Shown one piece after another: positions 1 to 24,420 of a stretch of DNA of 64,000 bases. Location of the stretch: contig JAYKAV010002798.1 in the NCBI GenBank assembly GCA_035582835.1, positions 744,001-808,000 on the forward strand, written 5' to 3'. The notes beneath the pieces are model-generated. The model did no database searches. It saw nothing but the letters and a program-made list of their open reading frames with translations, and had not been told where the DNA came from. Position numbers and translations under genes: made by a program. Positions within the stretch are counted from its first letter, which is position 1; the number at the start of each line of letters is the position of its first letter. The stretch is from Phoebastria nigripes. Its lineage: Eukaryota > Chordata > Aves > Procellariiformes > Diomedeidae.

Positions 1-3000
1 GATCCTAAGTTAGTTTAAAGGAATGATTCCAGAAGACTACATAGGTCCAGGCATTTTAAGAGCTGTGAATGATGACTGTGGAGCATCTCTGGGAGTTTTT
101 GGCTCGTCATACAAAATCAGAAAAGAGAAGGAGGAAAAGTGAGCAGGAAGGAGTTAGCAAATGCTTTGGGAATGGAGGAGGGAGAAGACACAAGCTTTCC
201 ATGTGCAAGTCTTAGGCTAGACTCATCTAGTCATTCATTTTCGATTGTTGTTTTTCTTTGGCTTACTGCATTTCACTGGAGACATATTTTCACCTACCAA
301 ATGATTGCAGCAGTTTTACAGAGCTCCTGCAAGCACGTATCTGCTGCTGCTTCAAGCCCCAAAGCAGAGCTGATGGAAGGGAATGTAGAAACAAGTCTCA
401 GTTACTCTGTGCAACGTCTGTTGGTTTAATTGAGCTGCTGCAGGAGATTTGTTTCAAGCTAAGCTGCCAGTTGTGGCACTGAAAGGTCTGAGGGACACAA
501 ACACATGGATCCATGCAAGCCAGCTGTGTGAGAAGACAGCAAAGGACAGCATGGACAGTAACTTCTTAAACTACTACAGGTAGATTTGCTAAGTTACACA
601 TGCTGACACTCTCATTTTCCCTTAGGCTAATGGGTAAGTCCGCAGACAACCCCCAATATCACCATTAACATCATAGCTTTGAACATGCTTTGAGCATGTT
701 GCTAATGTTTTATATCACCTATCTAGCGTCCTCCCTCATCCAAACTTGCACTCAAAAGGTATATAAGAAATGTCTCCTTTCTCTCCCTTGACAATAGCTT
801 TTGCTGGGGTCTCCCTCCTACAGGCTTTTAAATCCTCCTGCATTTCACAGCTTGCTGTCTTTCATGCTGCCTTTCCTGAACTGAAAAGACTTGCTCTCTC
901 CCTTTGCAGAAGATGAATTTTCTCTCTGCCTTGAATTCTTTCTTAAAATGTAATNCTCCATGAAGCCTTTTGAACAAACCTCCTCGGCTTCCAGACAGCA
1001 CTTCTTTGACGTAGCTCTGGGGGTGCTGCCTTGGGCAGCTGCCAGGCTGCTGCCAGGAGGACCAGTCCCGCTCCCACCACCCAGCCCCACTCTCCTGCCG
1101 TTTCCCACAGCGGCCGTCAAGCTAGTGTGCTGATCGCACAGAAAACCAATCAAGAAAAAACAACCGCTCCAGGTTTCTGACCAACTTGCCCTATGATTGC
1201 TGGCCATGGCTGCAAGGGATGTGCAGCAGAGATCTGAATCAGAGCAGTGTCGCTTCCCTAGACTAAATTACCCTTTGCGAATACCGGTCCTATCCCGTAT
1301 CTGCCCCTCATACACAGAACATGCATGCGGCACCATGAATAAGGTCTTTTAAAGTTTCTGTATGTTTTAGTAGCCCAAATCTCATTTTCAAGCACTTTGG
1401 CAAGGGTTTCATTAAAATCAGTGCAGTTTAGAAGACCTATGTGAGAATAGGGTTTAGATGCCTAAGGTGCTTTGCCCTTCTGAAAGTATTATCCCTCAAG
1501 TATACCAAGCGCATTTTGCTTTCCAGGGATTGATCCCAAAGTGCAGAGCTGCATCTCAGCCTGTCTGACTGAAATCCAAACCTTCAGTGCAAACATGTCA
1601 TCACTTGTAGTCCCTCATGAAGATTTCAAACTGGATACACTGAAGTTGCAAGGTCAACACCTTTAGGAGCGAAACACAGCTTGCTGCATAATCTTTATAC
1701 ATAAGCCACAGGATATTTTGCTCCTTACTTGCCAATTCAGCCTATTTTAAAAGAGAATCCAACAATTTTAATGTTCTGCTTTGGAGCTGACTGCTAAACT
1801 GATTCTATCATAATAAAATACATCTGCATGAATAACATATATTTAGAGTGTTTCTACAGGGACTTTCAATATTAATTTCAGATATCACTTTGCCAGAGAA
1901 ATTAGGGGGAGAATACTAGTACTGAATTTTACAAAAGTGTCAAATATATCTGTAAAAGTTTGAAATGGTAAGCCTGCAAACAAACCAGTTGGGGTTTTTT
2001 TTCTGAATGGCTGTTTAGCTCTTAAGTTGGCTCCCGTCACAGAAGCTTTTTTGGGTAGTACTTGAGGATTTTATGAGTCTTTGTATTTTTATTNAAATAT
2101 ATCTTTGCAAAAATGTACTGGTTGGAAGTGCATACTTTATTTGTTGGTCAGTGTCAAACTGCATTTTAGCATATCCCTGATTATGGTGCATACTGAGTAA
2201 ACTGCTATTTTAAAATGTTGAATGTGTGGGTGCTTGCTTATAACTAACCAGGGAACTGAACGGTGTGTCAGGTAGTCTTTGCTCACGAACAAAATGCTCC
2301 ACACAAAGCAAGCAGGTGAAAACAAATACAAGGTGTTCTGAAGGAAGGTTGGACCAGATCAATTAATGGTGGGCAGGTAATTGGCTTCTTTGAAGAGGTA
2401 TTCCTAAATAACTTTACTGCTAAAAGAGCAATTGCTGAACGAGTGTTTTTCCTTCCCATGCTCAGGGGTTGAAAAATGCACCCATCACTCATTAGCCCAA
2501 AGTCCGAGTCAGCTAGACAGCGTGAAAAAATACCTGGCACTCAAAGCTCACATTTAGCCTCAGAGCTGTGTCCTGCCACTCAACAGGAACAAAACAGTCA
2601 TGCACTGTTTGTGACCTTCCTTTACTTGTAACGTAGTGTCAATCACATTGGTCTTTAATCCTTTCCAAATTATAACATGTATCTCTTGTGCTTTAATTTT
2701 GCTTCATTCCCTTCCTGACTTTACTTCTTTCTTCTTTTTTTCCTGACAAAAGAGGACACTATCTCTCTCCATTATATTCAGTATTTCACCTGAAATTTGT
2801 GATATTTGTGACCTTTTCTTCACTTTGCTTACTTTCTTGACACTGTTTCTGTACCTTTACCCCACCAATTTTTAGTCTCTGATCTCTTTTCTGGGTTTTT
2901 CTCTCCAAAATCCCTCTTTCTTTCGATACCATGATTTCTATTTCTAATGTATCATTTCAGTTCTCACTTTCTACCTACCAAGCAGATGGTTAGACAAAAG

Positions 3001-5149
3001 GGGAGAATGTCTGTGATGTCCCAGGGCTTGTAATGGTCCCAAGACCTTGCAGCATAAATTAAAATTCCAAGTCCTCAGGTCCTCTCTAACTGTGGGATCT
3101 AAGATGTAATGGTGTCATCTTTCCCGCCTCTATCTTTTGCCTGAGAGAGCTGAACCTGGAAGTCTGTTGAGTTATTCCTTCTTTCAGCCACTCCTGTGAG
3201 AAGCTGGTCTTCTACTCCTTCCTTTAGTTTGTGGTTACTAAAAAAATTGTTTCTTTTTCCCAGATTTCTGTTTTGAATCCTCTTCTCCAGGAACTCGTTC
3301 CAGTTGTCATTCATCTTTTCCAAGCTGGGGGAGGAGGCTATTGACTTGATAATTTTCACTGCTACATTGACAACTCAAGCTTAAGTTTTCTATCCATGGA
3401 GACTTGGAGAAGTCACTGAGCAGTGGAAGAGTAACTACAATGGGAAGCTCGTGGATTCAGGAGGGTGTCCCTTCATTAGCTTACACTCAGTTCATATTTG
3501 AATCGTTAACTTTGTAGGCATTTGGATGGACAGTTCCTTTCAGTTTTAAACAAAAAACCTTGATTTCTGTGAATTTGATAACGTGCTGAAAAAGCTTCTG
3601 GCTTTTTTTTTAGCCGAGCTGATTTTCAAAGCCTGGTTCACACTTGTAGTTTCAGCTGTGTCTGTACATCTAATACATTTTGTCTGCCTGAGGAGGAAAT
3701 TCACTGNATGGTGGTTAAATATGAGCAAATATGGTATTGTCTTTCCTGTGCTGGTTGTCACTTACCTCTCTCTCTAGCACATGCTACCTATGCGTAGAAT
3801 ACAAAAGAGTACGTATTACAGTAAGAATAAGTATATGTTGTACAAGTGCAAAAGACCACACGTTGTTCTTCAAAGCATTTGGAAAGTTTCTGAGGTATTT
3901 TTCGTAGACCTACGTTTTTAAAAATCTAGAATCCATGGCCATCATGTGAGGCCAAATAGGCTTCTTCAGCTTTTTTCTTATCTGAGGTTGTTGACCTCAG
4001 GAGAGGAGGAGAAGGTTACAGGGTCAAAGTCTTTTCCTCCTTGGAGCTTGCTGCTTGCTGGGAGAGGGTTGGCTGGAAAATAGATGTTTTAGAAAAAGGG
4101 TTGAGGGTCATGATTTTAATTCTGTTAGGGAACAGCTGGTTTGAGTTTCTTTCCACTTCTATCTTCCCTCCCTTCCTCACAAATCCATGGAGAGAGAAAA
4201 ATTTGTTCAGAGGAAAGCAGTAACACAAAAATAAAGGCTTGCAGTATTTTCATGTTTAAAATAGATCATGTTTGTTATAGGACTTCACATTAAGAGAGAG
4301 GAGAGGAAATTATTAAAATAATTGAAATCCATTATTGTTTCAAGCATTGAATTGAGATTGATCTAGGGTGCCAGAGGTTTATTTGCTTTCCTGCCAAAAG
4401 TTAAATTGTTAATAGTAATGTTCTAATTTTTTTTTGGTGGATAAACAATACGATTTTTAATTTAGTGATGGACAAAGCTAATTATGAATGTGCTGTGTTA
4501 GTTTGCATACAAGTCGCTGAAGAAAGATGGTTTGATTTGGCTATTTCTGTACAGATTTTCTTCATCTTTGCATGCTGCTTTCATGCACTAAGACCAAAGA
4601 GAGAGAAGGAAACTCACAACTCTCAAATGAATGGCAAACTAGGAACAGATTTTTTGTCTGCGCTCCTCTGAAACACTGGCCTCAGGCTGTGTTGGTGTGT
4701 GGCTCAACAGCAATCAGAGGTCATAATTTCATTGGCGGTTAGCATCAGGTTTAATTTTTCTAATATGTTACATTTACCAAAATGTCTGGTTTCAGTTACA
4801 CTTATGCACTGACTGAATCAGCTTTGAGCAGCATGAAGTTTTAAGGTACCTGAAAGGCTACAAGAACGTTTATGGAACACATATGCTAATTGTTTTTAAC
4901 CACTTTCCTTTCTAAACATGAAAATGTGTTTTTGGAAAGCCATTTAACAGTAGTAGCTAATGATGGTGTGCATTTATTCTAAGAAATGAGCACAAGGAAT
5001 AGGTAAAATAGTTGTTTTAACAAGACTGCCATCTACTGATTTCCACAAATAAAAATATCCCTGATGAGTAGATTATTCATAGTTTTTTATAGCTTTATTT
5101 TCAAGATTTGCAAGATCAAGAAAATTATAAAGTCTTTCTGTCGTCTTAG
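1..5149 (+). other. EYA1 intron sequence (5' part outside window)
   Basis: No coding exon is recognised here. I looked for the expected preceding EYA exon (with the conserved ADTHLFFNDLE-type end) and did not find it, so the region is inferred to be one intron. It is AT-rich with a pyrimidine-rich stretch around 2690-2960. All open frames are short and unlike any protein I know. Confidence 0.75.
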
Positions 5150-16730
<11,581 letters not shown>

Positions 16731-17547
16731 CAGCTCAGCAGCACTTTGAAACCCCAGAGCCTCCTTCTGCCCGTGGACGGGATGCCTGTGTCTTGTGTCA
16801 GCATTGGACTACAGAACTTTGTGATTTCAACATGTTGACGTACAGCTGCAATTGGTCTTAACCCCTGCCCTTTCAGTAAACGGAGGAGCATGTCTTTTTC
16901 TTCAGAACAGCTGTTGACTCTGGTACTGCGAGTCCAACGAAAATAAGCCATGCAAATGTTTGAACAGCTCATCTTTACCGTATTTGCTACCAAAAAGAAA
17001 TAGAGAAGGAAAAAAAAAAAGGAAATAAAAGGTTCATACCTGTGAAGAAAAAAAAGGACCTGCAAATGCTTTGTAGTTTTTAGACTCTTCAATGTGACAC
17101 ACACCGTTTCTTCAACACAGCAAACTTGATTGCACAATGAAGACTGAGATTTTTCAAAATACCAGTGGAGTAATTTTCTTGTAAAGAAGGTTTACTTTTT
17201 GGTTTCTCATACCCAGGGTACTCTGTACATCTTTACTTATTTATGAACAGACTATATTTTGACATCATATAACTGAGGATATGTATAATAGGATTAAAGG
17301 CTATTATAAGCCTTTGCCTTATGGTACAGCAACTACTTTTGATTTTAGCACATTACAGAGTAGTTTAAAATATGTCTAATTTAAACTAATAGGTACATCA
17401 CTGAGACAATCATGTACAGGAAGAATTTTTTGTGTAAATTTGTAATAATGAATGATTCTTTTACATATTGTTAAGGTAAATGCTATTGAAAGATAGTAAT
17501 GCCTTGTTGGTGAAGAATGAGGCCACGTGTGCACAAACTGTTGTGCA

Positions 17548-17555
17548 GTGCCTTA
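17548..17555 (+). promoter_or_regulatory. miR-124-type 8-mer site in EYA1 3' UTR
   Basis: GTGCCTTA is the perfect complement of the miR-124 seed plus the opposing A. A Pumilio-type element TGTAGATA (17577-17584) lies 21 nt downstream. Single-sequence seed matches often occur by chance, so this is a candidate only. Confidence 0.35.
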
Positions 17556-17576
17556 TCAATGCGTTGGATATAAATA

Positions 17577-17584
17577 TGTAGATA
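17577..17584 (+). promoter_or_regulatory. Candidate Pumilio response element
   Basis: TGTAGATA matches the PUM consensus TGTANATA within the 3' UTR. Chance occurrence is plausible in an AT-rich 2.1-kb UTR. Confidence 0.3.
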
Positions 17585-18672
17585 ATGGATTTTTTTAGAT
17601 AAATTTGTCAAGACCAAAAGCATGGATGTCAAGTGTCAATAAGAATTGGGTTTTGTTCTTAGCTGTTTCTCTACCTTTTTCTTCTCTCACCTACTCTGAT
17701 TATGAAAAGATTGATTTCTTTCCCCCCACAAAGGAAATATAGATAAAACACAACTGAAGAGGAGTCCTTTGCTGTCTTCTGTTTCCTCTTTTAAAGTTAA
17801 CATATTAACCCTTTTTTAAAGTATTGAAAAATGAATTAGGAGATTCATTCCATACAGAAATAGAGAGAGAACACAAATATATTTTAAGACATGACTTAAA
17901 CTGGAATCTTGGTACCGAGTAGTTTTTGTCTCATCCAAAAATGAAGTAAAATATCATCATTGTTATTTTTAGAAATTAGAAATGGGAATATTTTGGAGAA
18001 ATTGAACAAGAATACTCATATACATTTAAGTTTTTTAATCCTCTTCCACCAGGAGTCAGATTTTCCTAAGATATAACATCCATTGCCGGCAATGGAAATA
18101 CTGAAATAGTTATCGCCAAGGAGTTAAAATTTGCTTTTGTCCATACCCATTTACAGGACAAACCTAGACTGTGTCTGTCTGTGACTTGTGACTTTTCTAA
18201 TCTTGAAGGCCATGAGCTACTTGGTCAGATAAACTGTTAGTCTGACTTTTCAGCTTGAATTGTACCAATTCCCTTTACCCCATTTAAATCTCTTCATTAA
18301 AAAGAAGCCTCAGCTTTGTTGGTTCATTCTCCAGCTTTTCTTCATGTTTTCTTTTGCTAAAAACACCAGCCTTGAAACAGCTACCTGCAAAGCTACAAAG
18401 CACCAATGTAGCTACACAACAACACCCTTCTCTATCGGAGGAATCATATTGCTGCTAGAATTCAATGTTTGTGGATTACTTTATTACCAACAGAGAGGTT
18501 TTTATCCTACCAAGACTTGCACATGTGCTTTACTTTACCCAGTCTGAGTGCTGGAATTCACGCAGTACTCACATACGTACATAAAGCACGTTGTGGGTAG
18601 TTTTTAGAATTGAGACTGTAATTAGCCTTTTTTTTCCTCAAGCAAAGTAGACAGTGACGGGGGTTGGTTGTC

Positions 18673-18691
18673 TTTTTTTTTTTTTTTTTTT
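18673..18691 (+). repeat. Poly(T) run in distal 3' UTR
   Basis: Nineteen consecutive T bases, followed closely by further T-rich sequence up to about 18711. On the mRNA this is a U-rich element about 130-150 nt upstream of the polyadenylation signal. Confidence 0.8.
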
Positions 18692-18821
18692 GGCTCTTTT
18701 TTATTTTTTTTCACTCGCGGACTGAAAAAAACAAACAGTTTATCTGGGCCTTATTGTACAAAAAGTGTGTTGTGTCCACAATTGTGTACAGAATTTTTCT
18801 TCATTAATTTTGTTTTAAATT

Positions 18822-18827
18822 AATAAA
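18822..18827 (+). terminator. EYA1: EYA1 polyadenylation signal AATAAA
   Basis: Canonical hexamer AATAAA about 2.09 kb after the stop codon, followed by a GU-rich stretch starting near 18852. It is the best-supported end of the transcript in the window; upstream hexamers in the UTR (for example near 17023) lack such context. Confidence 0.75.
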
Positions 18828-18845
18828 ATTGATTTGTGAACATAT

Positions 18846-21800
18846 TAAACAGTTGTCTTGTATGCAAGTCTAAGTCTATGATATTTCTGCCTTCTGGGTC
18901 GGGAACGAGGAGCCATCTCTCATCTCTTTGCTGTCACCAGGCAGAAGCTGTTCACCTGCTTGCACCCAGCTGAGACATTAAATAGGATAAAAAATATTTG
19001 CATCTAGTTTACAAAAGGCTCAGTTAGATGGGCAGCAGTTGTTTTGCTTATCAGCAGGAGCTAGAGAAGGTCAGTGCAGAATAGGGACTTGACGCATGGT
19101 GTCCTGGAAATGTGTGCCTAAGTGACTCATAGAAGTAAATGCCTGAACGTTAGGTGCCGCGGTGCCTCCGAATGTCATCCAAAGCAATNCGTGTGCTGAA
19201 CGGATGAGTCCCATTGTTCAGACATCTCACTCAGGGCTACAGCAAGTCTCCCATCCCCTGAGGATCCACAGGCCTGAACGTCTCTGGGAATTCAGGACTG
19301 GTATTTATCTTTTGCAAGCATGGATCAGGGCCGCCCTTCAAATCAGGGGAAGAGTGGCAATGCCCACCATTTTATAGGAGACACTTTATTGTAGACCCAT
19401 GAAGTATAGGTCCAGAGTATGGGTTTGATTCGCTCTTCTAAGGAGAGGGAGGGGCATGCCCAAACCCACATCTCACCTTCCACAAGTTTATCCTAATTAA
19501 CAACTTTTAGACTAATCTGCCCAAGAAACATCCTCCACTCCTCCTGGTACTGCTGTGCCACCCTGCACAAAGGGATTAGTTGAGCCAGAGACTGCAGAAA
19601 AGAAGTCAGTGAACCAAAGAGTGAGTATGGCTGCACTGAAGAGAAAAGCAGGATCAGCCGGGAGGAGAAAATGTGTCCATCAACCATGTGCAGTTGTTCT
19701 GCAGTGGCTGGTGAAGAGCCCTCTTTGCTCCTCCACCCATGAGTGAGAGCCTTGAATGGAGGCTGGTGGGTGCTTGTGCTCACTTTCTGGTCTAGTGAGA
19801 CCTGGGTTTTGTTGCTATATTGTGGTACAGCTTCAAAATGAGAGATGGACAATGCTGCAAGCTAAGAAAGGCATGGCTTAGTCAAGTATGGGTTTGTGTC
19901 TTCTCAGAGAGAAAAGGGATTAAGTCAGCATAACTTCTTTTTGAACTAATTGTCCAATTATAACAGTAGTGACCAAAAGGAGTGCATTGCACCCATTCCC
20001 TGCATAGCATAGAATTAACTGATGTCTGCCATGTTTTCTGAGCAACTTGATCCTATTGGCATCTGAGGTGCTGGGAGTGCCTGGCAAGTCAGGTCCTTAG
20101 GAGATTTAGGAAAAGAAATGTCTACTTTCTAACTCTCTGATGGCCCTGGGAGTAAGCTGGGAACCAAGATTGGGCATATGTAAAGAGGTGAAACAACGAA
20201 ATGCAAATAACTCTTAACTTTACAAACCGCAGTATCTGATAATTTTAGGTAAGGAACAGGATGATATTTTCATTGTAGAGTCTGCGTAAGTCTCACTTTA
20301 GGTAACTTGAAGTCTTTCTATATCTCGCCTTTAGCATCTCCCTCAGTCCCGTGGAAGAGGAAAATAACCTGAATAAAAGGTTATGGGCAACAAACTAAGC
20401 TGTAGTATTATCAACCTCCATGTACCAAACACTTTCCTTTCTTGTATCTTTTGCTTTTCCTCCAAAAAATGTTTACTTGGGTTTTGCTGCAGTGTAGCTT
20501 GTTCTTTGCAGTGCTTCCTGCAAGATCTCCAGTCCCACTATGTGTGAAGGACTCAGTTCCACTATGTCACCAGGTGCCAGAAATTGTCTTCCTTTAGGAA
20601 GTGGCTTACGCTCAGAAGGCTCAAAGTGGAGTTTTCTCTGTTACAGAAAAATTGAACAAATTCTTCCAAACAGTAGAACTCTGGAACAAGCATAGCGGCT
20701 GTAATTCCATGAGGTTTTGCAGTTTGCTTCTGCAAATGATAAACAAAGCCTCTGAGGTTTGCTGTTTCTTGTGATTACTAGGATAGGGGTCTTTTGGAGA
20801 CTGAAATCCCCTTGCCAGATGGCCACGCTTTAAAAAGCCACCTCTAAAGCTATCTCCTCCCCTCGATGCACTGAATGCAGTGCTGAGGTGTGCTCCTGTA
20901 CTGCCTGTGAAAATGCACTGACTGTTCTATTGAACTCATTTTGGAGGTTTTGGTGTTTAGGCTGGTGGGTGATCACAATGTTTTAAAGACATCCTCTTTC
21001 ATCATTGCTTCTAATCTCAGATTAGTCTTAAACCAACATGAAATTGCAAGTGTTGCTTAGCTCCAAACATTTGCCTCCAGAACCCTGGAAGGCCTGTAGC
21101 TAAACATTATCTGACATTACTGATGGAGGCTATGTAGCCTAAATATTCTACACTGTGAATCAGCTCCTTTGATACATGAATACACATACTTGTATTAAAA
21201 AATTTTGCGTCAGGTCCCTCGTTTATTTTAAACTTTTGCATCTTAAAATGATTATATGTACAGTACTATTGCTGGTTTTGAGACAAAAGAAGCCAGATGC
21301 AATATATTATTCTGCTGTAATCCATTAGAGCATTGAGTTTACAGTGGCAAATCACAATTACAGCTTTACAAACTTTTACTTATAATGTGAAGGTGAAATC
21401 GAGCTTTTTGTTTATATTTCCATCCCTTTCTTTTAAAGCTGACAACCTAACAAATGGAAGTAAAACCAAGACCAACCAAGGAACTGCTTCTATGTATTTG
21501 GCACTGCCATGGAAGTTGGATGCTCAGAGTTAAATTATGTCTGTATCTTTTCAGTGCAGCACAAGTGGCGCCAGTCCACTGCAATAGGCACCTAAATCCC
21601 CTCTGAAGTCAGTGGCTTTCTTTTCTGAGCCTTTCAATGCTCAGAAAAATTATTTCTTTTTTAAGGAACTTCATATGAAGACCCTACTTAAATCGAAATC
21701 TTGTAAGAAAGCAGGGATTCCTGTAGAGTGAAGGGCATCATGTTATGATGTAGGTAGCTCATAAGCTTGAGGTCTGCTTTTTGGAACATGTCAGTACTGC

Positions 21801-22810
21801 TTGAAGTTTCCATTTCTTAGATGCTCACTGATAACAATGTTCAGCTGTAATAGCTTTAGTTCTAAGAATAAAATGCAACAAAACCATTAGAGCTATGTAA
21901 CTTTGAGGTAGTGCCAAGAAACTAAAATTAATAATAGTAATTATTATTATTGATGTCTTTCATGTCTGAAAGCATGCTCAGTGAGTGTTATCTTTGCCTC
22001 AAAAAAGCTTGCAATGCAAGCCAATAAAATATTGTTAGAAATTCTCTTTTCCTTCAAATTTCTGCTTCTCTCAGTGTTGTGACTCTTGAATTCTGCCCTG
22101 CAACATGAGTAGAGGATGGGTGTCAAGAGACATGTTGCTTTGTGTCATATGCTAAGGGAGATGCACAGTCCTGCACCAGTCTTCCTCTGTTCTTTGTCAA
22201 TGGCAAGGCTGCACAGCTGCCACTTTTGTTGTTCTCCTTTTAGCCAGGGACTAGCTCTAACAAAACCGCCCAGGTCTCTTGTGCCAGCAAAGGGCTAGAA
22301 GAAAAAGCGAAAAAGCAGGGGAAAACAGTCAGCTCCCAGGTTGAAAAAAAAAGGAAGAGGTGTCAGGGTTGCAAGGCTCCAAAGAGGGTCTGTAGGTAAC
22401 CAAGGAGGGTCACTGAGCGGAGCACCCAGCACTCCCAGGTGGCCTCCCAGCAGCTGCCCAGTGCTTTGCCCAGGGATTTGATGGGACAAGGGACTGGTGA
22501 GAGGCCCCACAGTCTCTTGGCTACCCTATCCCNCCAGCTTCATGGTGTGGATGGCCAGCTTGGCCATGGCAAGGAGGACAAGGACGTGCTATAACTCAAG
22601 ATGGGCCTCAGATGAGGGTGGTGTAAATCAAGAGGAGGCTGCAGTCCCTCTTCTGGCTCCTCCTGAACCTCTTGCCCTGTCCCCCCCTGCCCTACCTCCG
22701 CACAGCTGCAGCATAGCCTCTCACCGTCTGCCAGGAAGGCCACAGCAGGACGTGGAAATCTGTGGGGTACATGCCCTGGAGTCCCTCCACTGCCTATTAA
22801 CTGTCTGAAC
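18846..22810. other. Intergenic sequence downstream of EYA1
   Basis: No gene is recognised. Open frames are at most 119 codons and match nothing I know. A small perfect hairpin with TAATAAT arms lies at 21929-21946. No LINE copy is seen before the simple repeat at 22811. Confidence 0.65.
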
Positions 22811-22846
22811 CTATATATATATATACACACACATATATGTATATGT
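22811..22846. repeat. TA/CA simple repeat
   Basis: A run of TATATA followed by CACACA and TATATG units, just over 100 bases 5' of the CR1 copy. Confidence 0.8.
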
Positions 22847-22974
22847 TGCCAAGCTTGGTTATAACAGTGGAATTAAAATGGTGTGTCATTGAGCTTGTTG
22901 ACTGACTGACTTTAAAGCAAATGGTTTGCAACAGAAAACACCCCTTACTCTCATTCTCCAGCAGAGCGGGTCCT

Positions 22975-24349
22975 GAAGGAACTGGCAGATGAAGTTGCTA
23001 AGCCACTATCCCTTGTATTTGAGAAGTTGTGTCAGTCCGGTGAAGTTCCACTGACTGGAAAAGGGGAAACATAACCCCTATTTTTAAAAAGGGAAAAAAG
23101 GAAGACCCAGGGAACTACAGGCCAGTCAGTCTCACCTCTGTGCCTGGGAAGATCATGGAACAGATCCTCCTGGAAGCTATGCTAAGGCACATGGAGGACA
23201 GGGAGGTGATTCGAGACAGCCAGCATAGCTTCACCAAGGGCAAGTCCTGCCTGACCAACCTAGTGGCCTTCTACGATGGAGTGAGTGCATCAGTGGACAT
23301 GGGAAGGGACGTCTGTAAGGCCTTTGACATGGTCCCCCACAACATCCTTCTCTCTAAACTGGAGAGGTATGGATTTGATGGGTGGACTGTCCGGTGGGTG
23401 AGGAATTGGTTGNATGGTCGCATCCAGAGGGTAGTGGTCAATGGCTCGATGTCCAGATGGAGGTCGGTGATGAGCGGCGTCCCATGAGGGTAAGTATTGG
23501 GACCAGTACTGTTTATCTTCATCAATGACACTGACAGTGGGATTGAGTGAACCCTCAGCAAGTTTGCAGACGACACCAAGCTGAGTGGGGCGGTCGACAC
23601 GCCTGAGGGACGGGATGCCACCCAGAGGGACCTGGACAAGCTCGAGAAGTGGGCCCATGTGAACCTCATGAGGTTCAACAAGGCCAAGTGCAAGGTCCTG
23701 CACCTGGGTCGGGGCAACCCCCGGTATCAGTACAGGCTGGGGGATGAAGGGATTGAAAGCAGCCCTGCCGAGAAGGACTTGGGAGTACTGGTGGATGAAA
23801 AGCTGGACATGAGCCAGCAATGTGTGCTCGCAGCCCAGAAGGCCAACCGTATCCTGGGCTGCATCAAAAGGAGTGTGGCCAGCAGGTCGAGGGAGGTGAT
23901 TCTGCCCCTCTGCTCTCGTGAGACCCCACCTGGAGTACTGTGTCCAGCTCTGGAGCCCTCAGCACAAGACAGACATGGACCTGTTGGAGCCGGTCCAGAG
24001 GAGGGCCATGAAAATGATCAGGAGGATGGGATGCCTCTCCTGTGAGGACAGACTGAGAGAGTTGAGGTTGTTCAGCCTGGAGAAGAGAAGGCTTCGGGGA
24101 GCCTTTCAGTACTTAAAGGGGGCTTATAAAAAAGATGGCAGCAAACTTTTTAGCAGGGCCTGTTGCAACAGGAGAAGGGGTAATGGCTTTAAACTAAAAG
24201 AGGGTAGATTTATCCTAGATATAAGGAAGACATTTTTTACGCTGAGGGTGGTGAAACACTGGAACAGGTTGCCCAGAGAGGTGGTAGATGCCCCATCCCT
24301 GGAAACATTCAAGGTCAGGTTGGAGGGGGCTCTGAGCAACCTGATCTAG
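22975..24349 (+). pseudogene. CR1 ORF2 reverse transcriptase remnant (copy 1)
   Basis: This is the RT and C-terminal part of the CR1 pol-like protein that drives target-primed reverse transcription. The main frame runs 23140 to about 23912, then shifts by one to continue from 23918 to 24349 ([17 protein letters not shown] onward). Damage includes a TGA in the conserved GVPQG box (23485-23487), another TGA just before the active site (23548-23550), the frameshift near 23912-23918, and an in-frame loss of about seven codons around 23310 that removes the motif A aspartate of the YLDF-type box. The catalytic FADD box itself is kept at 23563-23574. The endonuclease part is absent. The copy cannot move by itself. 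Confidence 0.92.
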
Positions 24350-24420
24350 TTGAAGATGTCCCTGCCCATGGCAGGGGGGTTGGACTAGATGACCTTTAAA
24401 TGTCCCTTCCAACCCAAACT

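Larger units (their letters stand above)
16731..18845 (+). other. EYA1: EYA1 3' untranslated region
   Basis: The region runs from the stop codon to just past the AATAAA at 18822-18827, about 2.1 kb. It is AT-rich with no long + strand frame. The terminal stretch (TTAATTTTGTTTTAAATTAATAAAATTG) has the look of the EYA1 mRNA end as I recall it. The exact cleavage point is inferred; a GU-rich run (GTTGTCTTGTATG, from 18852) downstream of the signal is consistent with a cleavage site near 18840-18850. The 145-codon minus-strand frame at 16700-17137 is antisense shadow. Confidence 0.8.

Noticed and set aside
1..5149. Upstream EYA1 exon carrying the end of the ADTHLFF block
   Set aside because: Searched by eye for the expected coding words and acceptor/donor pairs; none found, so it probably lies before the window.
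16741..16747. GCACTTT as a miR-17-family site just after the EYA1 stop
   Set aside because: It lies within about 15 nt of the stop codon, where terminating ribosomes usually prevent effective microRNA targeting.
23271..23820. 148- and 176-codon minus-strand frames in CR1 copy 1, and similar ones in copy 2 (33849-34503)
   Set aside because: They are antisense shadows of the CR1 reverse transcriptase on the + strand.
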